DNA from: Clostridiales bacterium
GTDB taxonomy: Bacteria; Bacillota; Clostridia; Oscillospirales; Oscillospiraceae
DNA: 64,000 bases
Reading direction: 5' to 3'
Assembly: GCA_003525905.1 (NCBI GenBank)
Contig: DQIA01000037.1
Location: 618 to 64,617, forward strand
In this document: positions 56,507 to 64,000 of the stretch, piece by piece
Layout: each line of letters opens with the position of its first letter
How positions within the stretch are numbered: the stretch's first letter is position 1
Notes under the pieces: model-generated
The model's database searches: none
What the model saw: the letters and a program-made list of their open reading frames with translations, nothing else
What the model was told of the DNA's origin: nothing
Made by a program: the position numbers and the translations under genes

Positions 56507-57771
56507 GGTTTCCTCCTGAATTTGCAGATAAAGAAGCCGTCTGTCTCATGCTGCCCCGGAAGCAGCGTGACCATCGCTCCCGGCGCGATGCCGGAGCCCT
56601 CTGGCCACGGCGCGTTTTCCGGGACGAAGTCCGGATGCGTGCGCAGGAAGTCCTCCGCCACAGCCTCGTTTTCCCGGCGCAGGATCGTGCAGGTGCTGTA
56701 GAGCAGCACGCCGCCGGGGCGGACATATTCCGCCTGCTGCGCAAGAATGGCGCGCTGCAGGGCGGGCAGCTCCGCCGAGGGCTCGTGATAGCGAATATCC
56801 GGTTTTTTCCGAATGACGCCGAGTCCGGAGCACGGCACATCGGCCAGCACGACGTCCATCGCGCTGCGCCATGCGGGCACGGGCTGCGAGGCATCCTGCA
56901 GATGCGTCTCCAGAATAGAAATGCCGAGCCGCTCCGCGCCGCGCTCGATCAGATCAAGGCGATGAGGGTGGATATCGCAGGAATACAGCGTGCCGCGATT
57001 CTGCATCTGCAGGGCAGCGGCAAAGCTCTTGCCGCCCGGCGCCGCGCAGCAGTCAAGCACGCGCATGCCCGGCTCGATGCCGGAAACAGCCACGGCAAGA
57101 TGGGCCGCCGCGTCCTGCACATACACGCGCCCCTCGCGGAAGGCAGCCGTCTGCTCCACAGGGCCGGAGACCGTCAGGCAGCCCGGCAGCCACGGATGCG
57201 GCTGCGCACCGGGCAGCTCCTCCAGCAGCGCCGCGGCATTGCCGCGCAGTGGATTGACCTGCAGCACGGTCTGCGGGGCCTCGTTGTCGGTCTGCAGAAT
57301 GCGCTCCGTCTCCTCCCGGCCGAACTGCGCCAGAAACAGGCGCACGATGGGCTCCGGGTGGCTGTAGCGCAGGCTCAGGTCGTCCGGCAGCGCCAGCGGC
57401 ATGGCCCGCAGCAAATTGCGCAGCACGCCGTTGACCAGACGGGCCGCCTGCTGGTTGGCCAGACGGCGCGTCTGCTCCACGGCCTCGTTCACCGCAGCCG
57501 AGGGCGGGATTCGATCCAGAAAGCAGAGCTGATAGGCGGCCAGCCGCAGGATATCGCGCACGACGGGCTGCAGCTTGCCGCGCACGAAGTCGCTCAGCCA
57601 GTGGTCGAGCAGCATGCGGTTCTGCAGCACACCGTTGCACAGCCGGGTAGCCAGCGCCGCCTCGCGGCGGTCCATCCCGCGCAGCGCGTCCTTCAGGGCG
57701 CTCTCCGGCCATGCACCGTCGCGGCGGAAGGCGATGAGCGCCCGCAGCGCCGCGTCTCTTGCGCCCGCCAT
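56503..57771 (-). CDS. rsmB: 16S rRNA (cytosine-967-C5)-methyltransferase RsmB
   Basis: 422 residues. N-terminal NusB-like helical domain (1-140) and C-terminal SAM methyltransferase: VLDCCAAPGGKSFAAALQ, the PC motif in VLADVPCSGLGVIRKKPDIR and the second catalytic region VLLYSTCTILRRENE. ATG 57771 is 1 nt after the fmt stop on this strand. Confidence 0.95.
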   Translation of the reverse strand: MAGARDAALRALIAFRRDGAWPESALKDALRGMDRREAALATRLCNGVLQNRMLLDHWLSDFVRGKLQPVVRDILRLAAYQLCFLDRIPPSAAVNEAVEQTRRLANQQAARLVNGVLRNLLRAMPLALPDDLSLRYSHPEPIVRLFLAQFGREETERILQTDNEAPQTVLQVNPLRGNAAALLEELPGAQPHPWLPGCLTVSGPVEQTAAFREGRVYVQDAAAHLAVAVSGIEPGMRVLDCCAAPGGKSFAAALQMQNRGTLYSCDIHPHRLDLIERGAERLGISILETHLQDASQPVPAWRSAMDVVLADVPCSGLGVIRKKPDIRYHEPSAELPALQRAILAQQAEYVRPGGVLLYSTCTILRRENEAVAEDFLRTHPDFVPENAPWPEGSGIAPGAMVTLLPGQHETDGFFICKFRRKP

Positions 57772-57772
57772 C

Positions 57773-58690
57773 TCAGAGTTCGATGGGGTGGCCGCGGAAA
57801 TAGTCCGGCGCAGCCATGCGCTTCCCGCCGGGAGCCTGCAGCTGCGTCAGCAGCACAAGCTCGCCGTTCCCGCAGGCGACGGTCAGGCCCTGCTTTGTGA
57901 GGGAGACCGGTGTGCCGGGGGCCTTGTCCGTATGACCGGGCGCGGGCTGCGCCCCATAGATTTTAAAATGCCTTCCATTCAGCTCGGCGGTGGCAACCGG
58001 CCACGGGTCAAGCCCGCGCACCTGATCGACGATGTGCCGGACAGACTTCGTCCAGTCGATGGGCGAAAGCTCCTTCGAGAGCATCGGAGCCAACGTTGCC
58101 ATGGACGGATCCTGCGGCGTGCGGGTTGCCGTACCCGCCTCGATGGCATGCAGTGTATCGGACAGCAGCGGCGCACCGATGGCGGCCAGCCGCGCCAGCA
58201 GGGCCGTGGAATTCTCCAGCGGCTCGATGGGCGTTTTCCGAATTTCGATGATATCGCCCTCATCCATTCCGGCCGAGAGGTACATCGCCGTCACGCCGGT
58301 CTCGTCCAGACCGTTCAGAATGGCCCACTGCGCCGGGGCCGAGCCGCGCAGCGCAGGCAGGATGCTCGTGTGGATGTTGATGCAGCCGAGCTTCGGGATG
58401 TCCAGCACGCGCTGCGGCAGAATTTTGCCATAGGCCACGACGGCAATGACGTCCGGGCGCAGGGCGCGAAGCTCCTCCACGGCGGCATCGTCGCGGAACG
58501 TCGCGGGCTGATAGACTGGCAGGCTGGCGGCCAGCGCGACCTCCTTGACCTCGGACATGGCGAGCTTCATGCCGCGGTTCTTCGGCATATCCGGCTTCGT
58601 GTAGACGCCGACGAGGCCAAAGCCGTCCGCGATCAGGCGGGACAGGCAGTCCGCCGCGATCTGCGGCGTGCCCATGAAGACAACTCTCAT
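57773..58690 (-). CDS. fmt: Methionyl-tRNA formyltransferase
   Basis: 305 residues. N-terminal formyltransferase domain (MRVVFMGTPQIAADCLSRLI; INIHTSILPALRGSAPAQWA; DEGDII) with the catalytic Asn/His/Asp environment, and a C-terminal OB-fold (GTPVSLTKQGLTVACGNGEL). Formylates initiator Met-tRNA. Overlaps def by 4 nt. Confidence 0.96.
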   Translation of the reverse strand: MRVVFMGTPQIAADCLSRLIADGFGLVGVYTKPDMPKNRGMKLAMSEVKEVALAASLPVYQPATFRDDAAVEELRALRPDVIAVVAYGKILPQRVLDIPKLGCINIHTSILPALRGSAPAQWAILNGLDETGVTAMYLSAGMDEGDIIEIRKTPIEPLENSTALLARLAAIGAPLLSDTLHAIEAGTATRTPQDPSMATLAPMLSKELSPIDWTKSVRHIVDQVRGLDPWPVATAELNGRHFKIYGAQPAPGHTDKAPGTPVSLTKQGLTVACGNGELVLLTQLQAPGGKRMAAPDYFRGHPIEL

Positions 58691-59169
58691 GCTTCCTCCT
58701 CCAGCTCGGCCATTTCCTCATCCGTGAGCATGTGATAGGCTCTTTCCGTATAGATATGCCCGTCGAGGTGGTCGCATTCATGGGCGAAGCAGCGCGCCGT
58801 CAGGCCCTCGCCCTCCGCCTCGAACCAGTTGCCGTCGCGGTCCTGCGCGCGCAGACGCACAAATTCCGGACGCTTGACCATACCGTAGCGGCCGGGGACG
58901 CTCAGGCAGCCCTCCATGCCGTCCTGCTCGCCGGAGGTCTCCAAAATCTCCGGATTGACGAGCTCGATCAGCTCGCCGTCGTCATCGACTACGACGACGC
59001 GGCGCAGGATGCCGATCTGCGGCGCGGCAAGGCCGACGCCTCCCGCATTGGTCAGCGTCTGCCTCATATCGTCAAGCAGCTCGCCGAGGTGGGCGTCAAA
59101 GCGCGTCACGGGCCGTGCCGTCTTGTGCAGCACAGGCTCCTCTACGGTCAAAATATTCCTCAGTGCCAT
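58687..59169 (-). CDS. def: Peptide deformylase
   Basis: 160 residues with the three deformylase motifs: GVGLAAPQIG, EGCLSVPG and HECDHLDG, which provide Cys and two His metal ligands. Removes the formyl group added through Fmt. 12 nt from priA; def-fmt pairing is usual. Confidence 0.96.
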   Translation of the reverse strand: MALRNILTVEEPVLHKTARPVTRFDAHLGELLDDMRQTLTNAGGVGLAAPQIGILRRVVVVDDDGELIELVNPEILETSGEQDGMEGCLSVPGRYGMVKRPEFVRLRAQDRDGNWFEAEGEGLTARCFAHECDHLDGHIYTERAYHMLTDEEMAELEEEA

Positions 59170-59181
59170 CGTGATTCCCCT

Positions 59182-61638
59182 TTATTCTCTGCCGTTGACA
59201 TCCACAAACGCGCCGACGCCCCGGAAGCTGCGATCCTTTGCGAATTCGCGCACAAGGAACGCCAGAAGCTCCCGCAGCCGTCGCGTATTGACGCAGCTAA
59301 GCGTCAGGCGGCAGCGATAATGATAATTGATCCGCGCAACGGAGGCCGGGGCCGGGCCAAGCACGGCAGCGGTCTCCCCGCGGTAGAATTCGGAATGCAG
59401 CAGGCCGTCCAGCCGCGCACGGAATGCCAGCGCCGCCTGCCAGACGCGCTCCTCCTCCCGGCCGTGGAACGTCACGGTGAGCAGGTCGCGATAGGGCGGG
59501 CAGCCGCGCAGCTGGCGCAGCGGCAGCTCTGCCTCGAAAAAGGCGTCATAGTTCTGCTCCGCAGCAAAGCGGATGGTCTGATTCTGCGGCGTCATGGTCT
59601 GCAGGATCGCCCTGCCGCCCAATTTTCCGCGTCCGGCCCGGCCCGCGACCTGCGCGATCAGGCTGAACGTCGTCTCCGCGGCGCGATAGTCGGACGCATA
59701 GAGCGAGAGGTCGGCGTCCAGCACGGCCGAGAGCGTGACATTCTCAAAATCCAGTCCCTTTGCCACCATCTGCGTGCCGAGCAGGATGGGGATGCGCCCC
59801 TCGCGGAAGCGCCGGAACAGCTTTTCATGGGTATTGACTGCCGAGACGGTGTCTGCATCCATGCGCAGCACGCCGACGCCGGGCAGCAAATTCTGCAGCT
59901 GCTCCTCGACCCGCTGCGTGCCGCAGCCGATCTGGCGCAGATGCCCGCCGCAGACGGGACAGCGCGCAGGCACCGGCTCGCTGTGGCCGCAGATGTGGCA
60001 CATGAGCCGCCCGTTCGCATGGTGATACGTCAGCGGCAGGCTGCAGCCCGGACACATCGGGACGCTGCCGCATTCGACACAGGCCAGCATCCGGCTCGTG
60101 CCGCGGCGGTTGAGATACAGGATGGACTGCTGCCCGAGGCGGAGATTTTCGCGCAGGGCCAGCAGCAGCGGCTCGCTGATGATCGAGGCATTGCCCTCGC
60201 GCAGCTCGCGCTTCATGTCGACGATCTCGACGGGCGGCAGCGGTCTGCCGTTATAGCGCTCCGTTATGCGGCACAGGCCAAAAGCGCCCGTAACGGCACG
60301 GTACATGCTCTCGACCGTCGGCGTGGCGGAGCCGAGCACCGTCAGCGCATGCTCCTGCGCGCCGCGGTAGATCGCGACCTCGCGGGCATGGTAGCGCGGT
60401 GCATTTTCGGATTGGTAGGTGTGCTCCTGCTCCTCGTCCACAATGAGCAGACCGAGGTCCCGCACCGGCGCGAACACGGCTGAGCGGGTACCGAGCACCA
60501 CGTCGGCATCGCCGGAGCGGATGCGCTTCCACGTCTCATAGCGCTCACTGATGCGCAGGGCGCTGTGGAGCACGGCGACGCGCGCGCCGTAGCGTGCGGA
60601 AAACTGCCGCAGGAGCTGCGGCGTCAGGGCGATCTCCGGCACAAGGACGATCGCACCGCGCCCGGCGGCAAGGCAATCATCGATCAGGCGGAGATAAGCG
60701 ACCGTTTTGCCGCTGCCCGTCACGCCGTAGAGAAGCGCCGTGCCGGGCGACCCGTCGTGCAGGCGGGCAGACAAACTGTCATAGGCTGCCTGCTGCTGCG
60801 GCGTGAGCAGGAGCGGCTTCGGATCGGCCGCTGCGGCCGGGGGAGGCGGAGGCAGGACCTCCTGCTCCCGGAGCGTCAGCAGCTCCAGCTTTTCCAGCCT
60901 GCGGAGCGTGGCAGACGTCGCGCCTGCGTAATAGCCCAACTCCTTACAGGCGCACTCACCGAGCGTGGCAAGCAGCTCCATGGCCGCCGCCTGCACGGGA
61001 GCGGACGCCTGATGCGACTGGGCAAAACGCCGCGCCTCCTCGGCCGGGACGGCCAGAACGGCAATGCGCTCCGTTTTATCGTTCACGCGGCGGCGATGGG
61101 ACGTCTCGCAGGTGACGAGCTTTTTCTGCCGCAGATACTGCAGCGCCCGCTGCAGGGCCTCCGGCTCAAACTGTGCGCGCAGCGCGGATTCCTCCGCGGC
61201 ACCGCCGAGCGTCTGCAGCGTTTGGAATACGGCCTGCGCCGCCGGATTGCGCCAGCGGTCGTCCCATGCGGCGTTCTCCGCAAGGGTATAGCGGTCACGC
61301 GGCTGAAACCAGACGCCTGCCGGTAAAATGGCCCGCACGGCGTCATAGAATGTGCAGAAATAGCGCTCGCGCACAAAGGCCGCCAGATGCAGCGCAGCAC
61401 GCGAGAGCAGCGGCTCCGGGTCGAGCGCCGCCTCAACGGGCTTGAGCGCCGGGCCGTCCGGCCGCTCCGCGCCATCTGGCATCACGGCGAGAACGATGCC
61501 CTCCGTGCGGCGGTTCGATGCGCCGAACGGTACGCGCACACGCTGGCCCGGCTGCAGCGTCAGCGAGTCCGGAATGCGGTAATCGAACGGCTTGTCCATG
61601 GAGAACACGGCCGAAGCGACCGCAATGCGGGCGATCAT
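59182..61638 (-). CDS. priA: Primosomal helicase PriA
   Basis: 818 residues. N-terminal DNA-binding domain (IARIAVASAVFSMDKPFDYR), SF2 helicase motifs VTGSGKTVAYLRLIDD (I), VDEEQEHTYQ (II), GSATPTVES (III) and VAGRAGRG (VI), with a zinc-binding block between (CVECGSVPMCPGCSL, LMCHICGH, ARCPVCGG). Restarts replication at stalled forks. Follows rpoZ after 79 nt; nothing else is seen in that gap. Confidence 0.96.
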   Translation of the reverse strand: MIARIAVASAVFSMDKPFDYRIPDSLTLQPGQRVRVPFGASNRRTEGIVLAVMPDGAERPDGPALKPVEAALDPEPLLSRAALHLAAFVRERYFCTFYDAVRAILPAGVWFQPRDRYTLAENAAWDDRWRNPAAQAVFQTLQTLGGAAEESALRAQFEPEALQRALQYLRQKKLVTCETSHRRRVNDKTERIAVLAVPAEEARRFAQSHQASAPVQAAAMELLATLGECACKELGYYAGATSATLRRLEKLELLTLREQEVLPPPPPAAAADPKPLLLTPQQQAAYDSLSARLHDGSPGTALLYGVTGSGKTVAYLRLIDDCLAAGRGAIVLVPEIALTPQLLRQFSARYGARVAVLHSALRISERYETWKRIRSGDADVVLGTRSAVFAPVRDLGLLIVDEEQEHTYQSENAPRYHAREVAIYRGAQEHALTVLGSATPTVESMYRAVTGAFGLCRITERYNGRPLPPVEIVDMKRELREGNASIISEPLLLALRENLRLGQQSILYLNRRGTSRMLACVECGSVPMCPGCSLPLTYHHANGRLMCHICGHSEPVPARCPVCGGHLRQIGCGTQRVEEQLQNLLPGVGVLRMDADTVSAVNTHEKLFRRFREGRIPILLGTQMVAKGLDFENVTLSAVLDADLSLYASDYRAAETTFSLIAQVAGRAGRGKLGGRAILQTMTPQNQTIRFAAEQNYDAFFEAELPLRQLRGCPPYRDLLTVTFHGREEERVWQAALAFRARLDGLLHSEFYRGETAAVLGPAPASVARINYHYRCRLTLSCVNTRRLRELLAFLVREFAKDRSFRGVGAFVDVNGRE

Positions 61639-61717
61639 GCTGCCACCGCCGGGGCAGTCCGACGGAGAAAGGCAAAAGACGCCGGCAGGGTCACCTCTGC
61701 CCGCGCCTTGTTCCGGC

Positions 61718-61912
61718 TCATTCCTTCACGACTGCCGCGAGCTTGCCGTCCGCGACCTCGTGGATGGCGATGGTCACGGGCTTATCCTCCAGCGGGATGT
61801 GCTCCGTCTCTGCCTCGATGGAGATCTGGCGCGCGCGGCGCGCGATCACGTTGACGAGAAGATAGCGGCTGTCGATGTGCTTGAGCAGATCGGCCATAGC
61901 GGGATACAGCAT
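61718..61912 (-). CDS. rpoZ: RNA polymerase omega subunit
   Basis: 64 residues from ATG 61912, which has AGGAGG 10 nt upstream; an in-frame extension to 62053 lies inside gmk and is not used. MLYPAMADLLKHIDSRYLLV and NVIARRARQISIEAE match omega. Short but within the clostridial range. Lies between gmk and priA, its usual place. Confidence 0.92.
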   Translation of the reverse strand: MLYPAMADLLKHIDSRYLLVNVIARRARQISIEAETEHIPLEDKPVTIAIHEVADGKLAAVVKE

Positions 61913-61914
61913 AA

Positions 61915-62514
61915 TTAGTCTTCCTCCTTGAGATTGAGTGGGCGATAGGATGTGCGGCAGGCCTCCGCGGTCAGGACTGCTTCCAGCTCCTGCACGGCGT
62001 GCCCGACGGAATCGTTGATGATGGTATATTGATAGTGCTTTGCCTGACGGCATTCCTCCAGCGCGATATGCAGGCGTCTGGCGGCAATGTCCGGCGGCGT
62101 GTCGCCGCGCCCGGCCAGCCGACGCTTCAGCTCGGCATAGGACGGCGGAGCGATGAAAACGGAAATGGCGTCCGGCCGGCGCTGCATGACCTGCAGCGCG
62201 CCCTGCACGTCGATCTCGAGAACGACGCTTTCGCCGCGCGCCAGCGCTTCCTCTACGGGGCGCAGGGGCGTTCCGTAATAGTTGCCCGCATAGCAGGCGT
62301 GCTCCAGAAGCTCCCCTGCCGCGATCATCTCTTCAAAGCGCTCGCGCGAGACGAAATAATAGCTCACGCCCTCGCGGTCCTCGGGCCGCATGGGGCGGGA
62401 AGTAGCCGAAACGGAATAGTGCAGCGACTCGTGCTGCTGCATGACCGTCCGAAGGATGGTGCCCTTGCCGACCCCGGACGGGCCGGAAACGATGATGATT
62501 CTGCCCTGGCTCAT
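61915..62514 (-). CDS. gmk: Guanylate kinase
   Basis: 199 residues. P-loop VSGPSGVGKGTILRTVM, GMP-site SVSATSRPMRPEDREGVSYY and the lid region. Converts GMP to GDP. Ends 2 nt before the rpoZ start and begins 2 nt after the remA stop. Confidence 0.97.
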   Translation of the reverse strand: MSQGRIIIVSGPSGVGKGTILRTVMQQHESLHYSVSATSRPMRPEDREGVSYYFVSRERFEEMIAAGELLEHACYAGNYYGTPLRPVEEALARGESVVLEIDVQGALQVMQRRPDAISVFIAPPSYAELKRRLAGRGDTPPDIAARRLHIALEECRQAKHYQYTIINDSVGHAVQELEAVLTAEACRTSYRPLNLKEED

Positions 62515-62516
62515 GC

Positions 62517-62792
62517 CTATTCCTCCTCCTCGCGCTCCGGCTCTGCCGACGGATCGGCCAGACGGCGGGCAATGGTCTCCGGCGGGATCGCCGAAAGGAT
62601 CACATGGTCTGTGTCCATCAGGAGCACAGCGCGGGTCTTTCTGCCATAGCTGGCGTCAATGAGCATGGCGCGGTCGCGCGCCTCCTGGATCATTCGCTTG
62701 ATCGGGGCGGAGTCCGGGCCGACAATGGTCAGCAGCCGCTCCGAAGAGACCAGGTTCCCAAATCCGATGTTGATCAGCCGCATCGCGCTCAC
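62517..62792 (-). CDS. remA: Extracellular matrix regulator RemA (DUF370)
   Basis: 91 residues from GTG 62792, which overlaps the yicC stop as GTGA; an internal ATG at 62783 is the alternative. The core [40 protein letters not shown] and [20 protein letters not shown] is closely like B. subtilis RemA, a DNA-binding activator of biofilm genes. The C-terminal tail is acidic. Confidence 0.93.
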   Translation of the reverse strand: MSAMRLINIGFGNLVSSERLLTIVGPDSAPIKRMIQEARDRAMLIDASYGRKTRAVLLMDTDHVILSAIPPETIARRLADPSAEPEREEEE

Positions 62793-63667
62793 TCGATGTT
62801 CTGGATCTGCTCGCGGATCTTTTCCAGCTCCGCCTTGATCTCCACGACGGTGCGGGCCTGCTCAAGATCGTTGCCCTTCGAGCCGATGGTGTTGGCCTCG
62901 CGGTTCATCTCCTGCAGCAGGAAGTCGAGCTTGCGGCCGATGGCCCCGCCGCCTGCAAGCAGGCTGTCGAGCTGGGCCAGATGGCTGCGCAGACGGACGG
63001 TCTCCTCATCGACGGCGATGCGGTCGGCAAAGATGGCGGCCTCCGTCAGGATGCGGCTCTCGTCGATCGTCGTGCTGGCGAGCACCTCGCGCAGCTTGTT
63101 CTCGAGCCGGGTGCGGTATTCCGCCAGCGTGACGGGGCTGCGCTCCTCGACGCGGCCGACAAGGCCGCGGATGGTCTCCGCGCGGGAGCTGAGGTCGGCA
63201 GCCATGGCCGCGCCCTCCGTCTCGCGCATGGTCTGATAGACGGCGATGGCCTCCGCCGCAACGGCGGTCAGGTCGGCAAGATTCTGCTTTTCGTCCTCCT
63301 CCGGCTTCTCCACCACGAAGATGTCGGGCAGCGCGGAGAGCGCGGAAGCGCTGATATCGTCCTGCACGCCGTAATCTGCGACCATGGTACGCATGGCGCG
63401 CAGATACCCCTCGAGCACGGGGCGGTTCAACGAAACGGTAGCCTCCTCCGCGCCCGTCGCGTTCACGCTGACGAACACGTCCACCTTGCCGCGCTGGACA
63501 GCGTCCTTTACAAGCTGTTTGATCGCATCCTCCGCGTAGGAGAACGCGCGGGGCAGGCGCACGGAGCAATCGAGGAAGCGATTGTTGACGGAGCGTAGCT
63601 CCACCGTGATCTCCCGCCCATGCAGGGTCTTGCAGGCACGGCCATAGCCAGTCATACTGCGGATCAA
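62789..63667 (-). CDS. yicC: YicC-family endoribonuclease
   Basis: 292 residues. A TTG start at 63667 (AGGGG 9 nt upstream) gives the standard N-terminus [20 protein letters not shown]; the internal ATG is four codons later. The C-terminus ends [20 protein letters not shown] and [20 protein letters not shown], the family hallmark. Involved in RNA turnover in relatives. First gene of the yicC-remA-gmk-rpoZ block. Confidence 0.93.
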   Translation of the reverse strand: MIRSMTGYGRACKTLHGREITVELRSVNNRFLDCSVRLPRAFSYAEDAIKQLVKDAVQRGKVDVFVSVNATGAEEATVSLNRPVLEGYLRAMRTMVADYGVQDDISASALSALPDIFVVEKPEEDEKQNLADLTAVAAEAIAVYQTMRETEGAAMAADLSSRAETIRGLVGRVEERSPVTLAEYRTRLENKLREVLASTTIDESRILTEAAIFADRIAVDEETVRLRSHLAQLDSLLAGGGAIGRKLDFLLQEMNREANTIGSKGNDLEQARTVVEIKAELEKIREQIQNIE

Positions 63668-63691
63668 ATGATTCGTCCCCTTTCGATCAGA

Positions 63692-64000
63692 TCAGCGGCA
63701 GCCGCCGCAAAGGCAGTTCAGGCACATGAGTGAGCTGCAAAGGCCGCAGAGCTCGTCCGAGCCGTCGCTGTACTGCGTCTGCCGGTAGGTATATGCGCCG
63801 CTGCCAACGCTGCTGAGTGCATTTCGGTATTCCAGATTCTGCGGCTCCATATTGACTGCGATGCGGAAGTTCTGCGCAGCCTCGTCCATCCAGCCGCGGC
63901 GCTGCGCAATGACACCGCGCAGATAATACCACTCGGCCGTGCGCGCGGAGACCGCATTGAGCCCGGCCTCCGCGCCGTCGAGGTCACCGAGCTGGATGCG
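63692..64000 (-). CDS. C-terminal part of a TPR / DnaJ-like protein, cut by window edge
   Basis: 103 codons remain; the N-terminus is outside the window. Two tetratricopeptide-like helix pairs are visible (LRGVIAQRRGWMDEAAQNFR, IAVNMEPQNLEYRNALSSV), followed by a Tyr/Gly stretch and a Cys-rich end (CGLCSSLMCLNCLCGGCR). J-domain proteins of Clostridia often end in a TPR and a short Cys-rich tail, so a DnaJ-like protein is likely, but the J domain itself cannot be seen. It lies 24 nt upstream of yicC. Confidence 0.6.
   Translation of the reverse strand, partial: RIQLGDLDGAEAGLNAVSARTAEWYYLRGVIAQRRGWMDEAAQNFRIAVNMEPQNLEYRNALSSVGSGAYTYRQTQYSDGSDELCGLCSSLMCLNCLCGGCR

Overview
The window looks like a chromosomal segment of a GC-rich, endospore-forming member of the Clostridia, most likely an Oscillospiraceae/Ruminococcaceae-type gut Firmicute. 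This is an inference from gene content: sigma-A promoters of the TTGACA-N17-TATAAT type, an FMN riboswitch in front of an ECF riboflavin transporter, SLH surface proteins, the spore genes sipL-like and pdaA-like, remA, and a PASTA kinase/PP2C pair. I saw no rRNA, tRNA, CRISPR array, phage gene or insertion sequence.

Layout, left to right. 1-8.7 kb (all minus): lysS (truncated by the left edge) with greA; a cell-division hydrolase operon ftsE-ftsX-M23 peptidase-S41 protease; a PucR/CdaR-type regulator; an RsuA-type pseudouridine synthase. 8.8-20.6 kb: a DUF4830-like secreted protein, FMN riboswitch/ribU, a HAD phosphatase, a P1B-type metal ATPase with a small DUF6110-like partner and a DtxR-like operator, an unrecognised protein, an LtaS-like enzyme, a pair of CobW/COG0523-type GTPases (one extremely His-rich), a TetR regulator and a lipoprotein. 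20.8-27.7 kb (plus): a tight three-gene operon, the least familiar part of the window. It encodes a 1524-residue protein (HD domain, helical repeats, nucleotidyltransferase, GNAT-like region, phosphoribosyltransferase), a lactate/malate-dehydrogenase-fold protein lacking a normal catalytic residue, and a flavodoxin-fold oxidoreductase. 27.7-32.8 kb: pdaA, then ylxM-ffh-rpsP-khpA and an ABC exporter.

32.8-43.8 kb (minus): a LUD-domain protein, a dense intergenic stem-loop array, a 2548-residue subtilisin-like surface protease carrying an internal dockerin-like module, and immediately upstream in the same operon an SLH-anchored protein with a cohesin-like domain. An ArsR-like regulator follows. 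44-49.3 kb (plus): a PatB/MalY-type C-S lyase overlapping a UvrD-like helicase, then tcdA and a rhodanese-TtcA fusion (tRNA modification and sulfur transfer). 49.3-64 kb (minus): a long housekeeping operon read right to left: DnaJ/TPR-like (truncated), yicC, remA, gmk, rpoZ, priA, def, fmt, rsmB, rlmN, prpC, prkC, rsgA, thiN, then a 49-residue membrane protein and a SipL-like spore-coat protein.

Two places stand out for follow-up: the 20.8-27.7 kb operon, and the apparent cohesin-SLH/dockerin-protease pair at 33.7-42.4 kb. Two copies of a dispersed stem-loop repeat (about 3.65 kb and 33.5 kb) and a DtxR-like box in the metal-ATPase leader are visible by eye.
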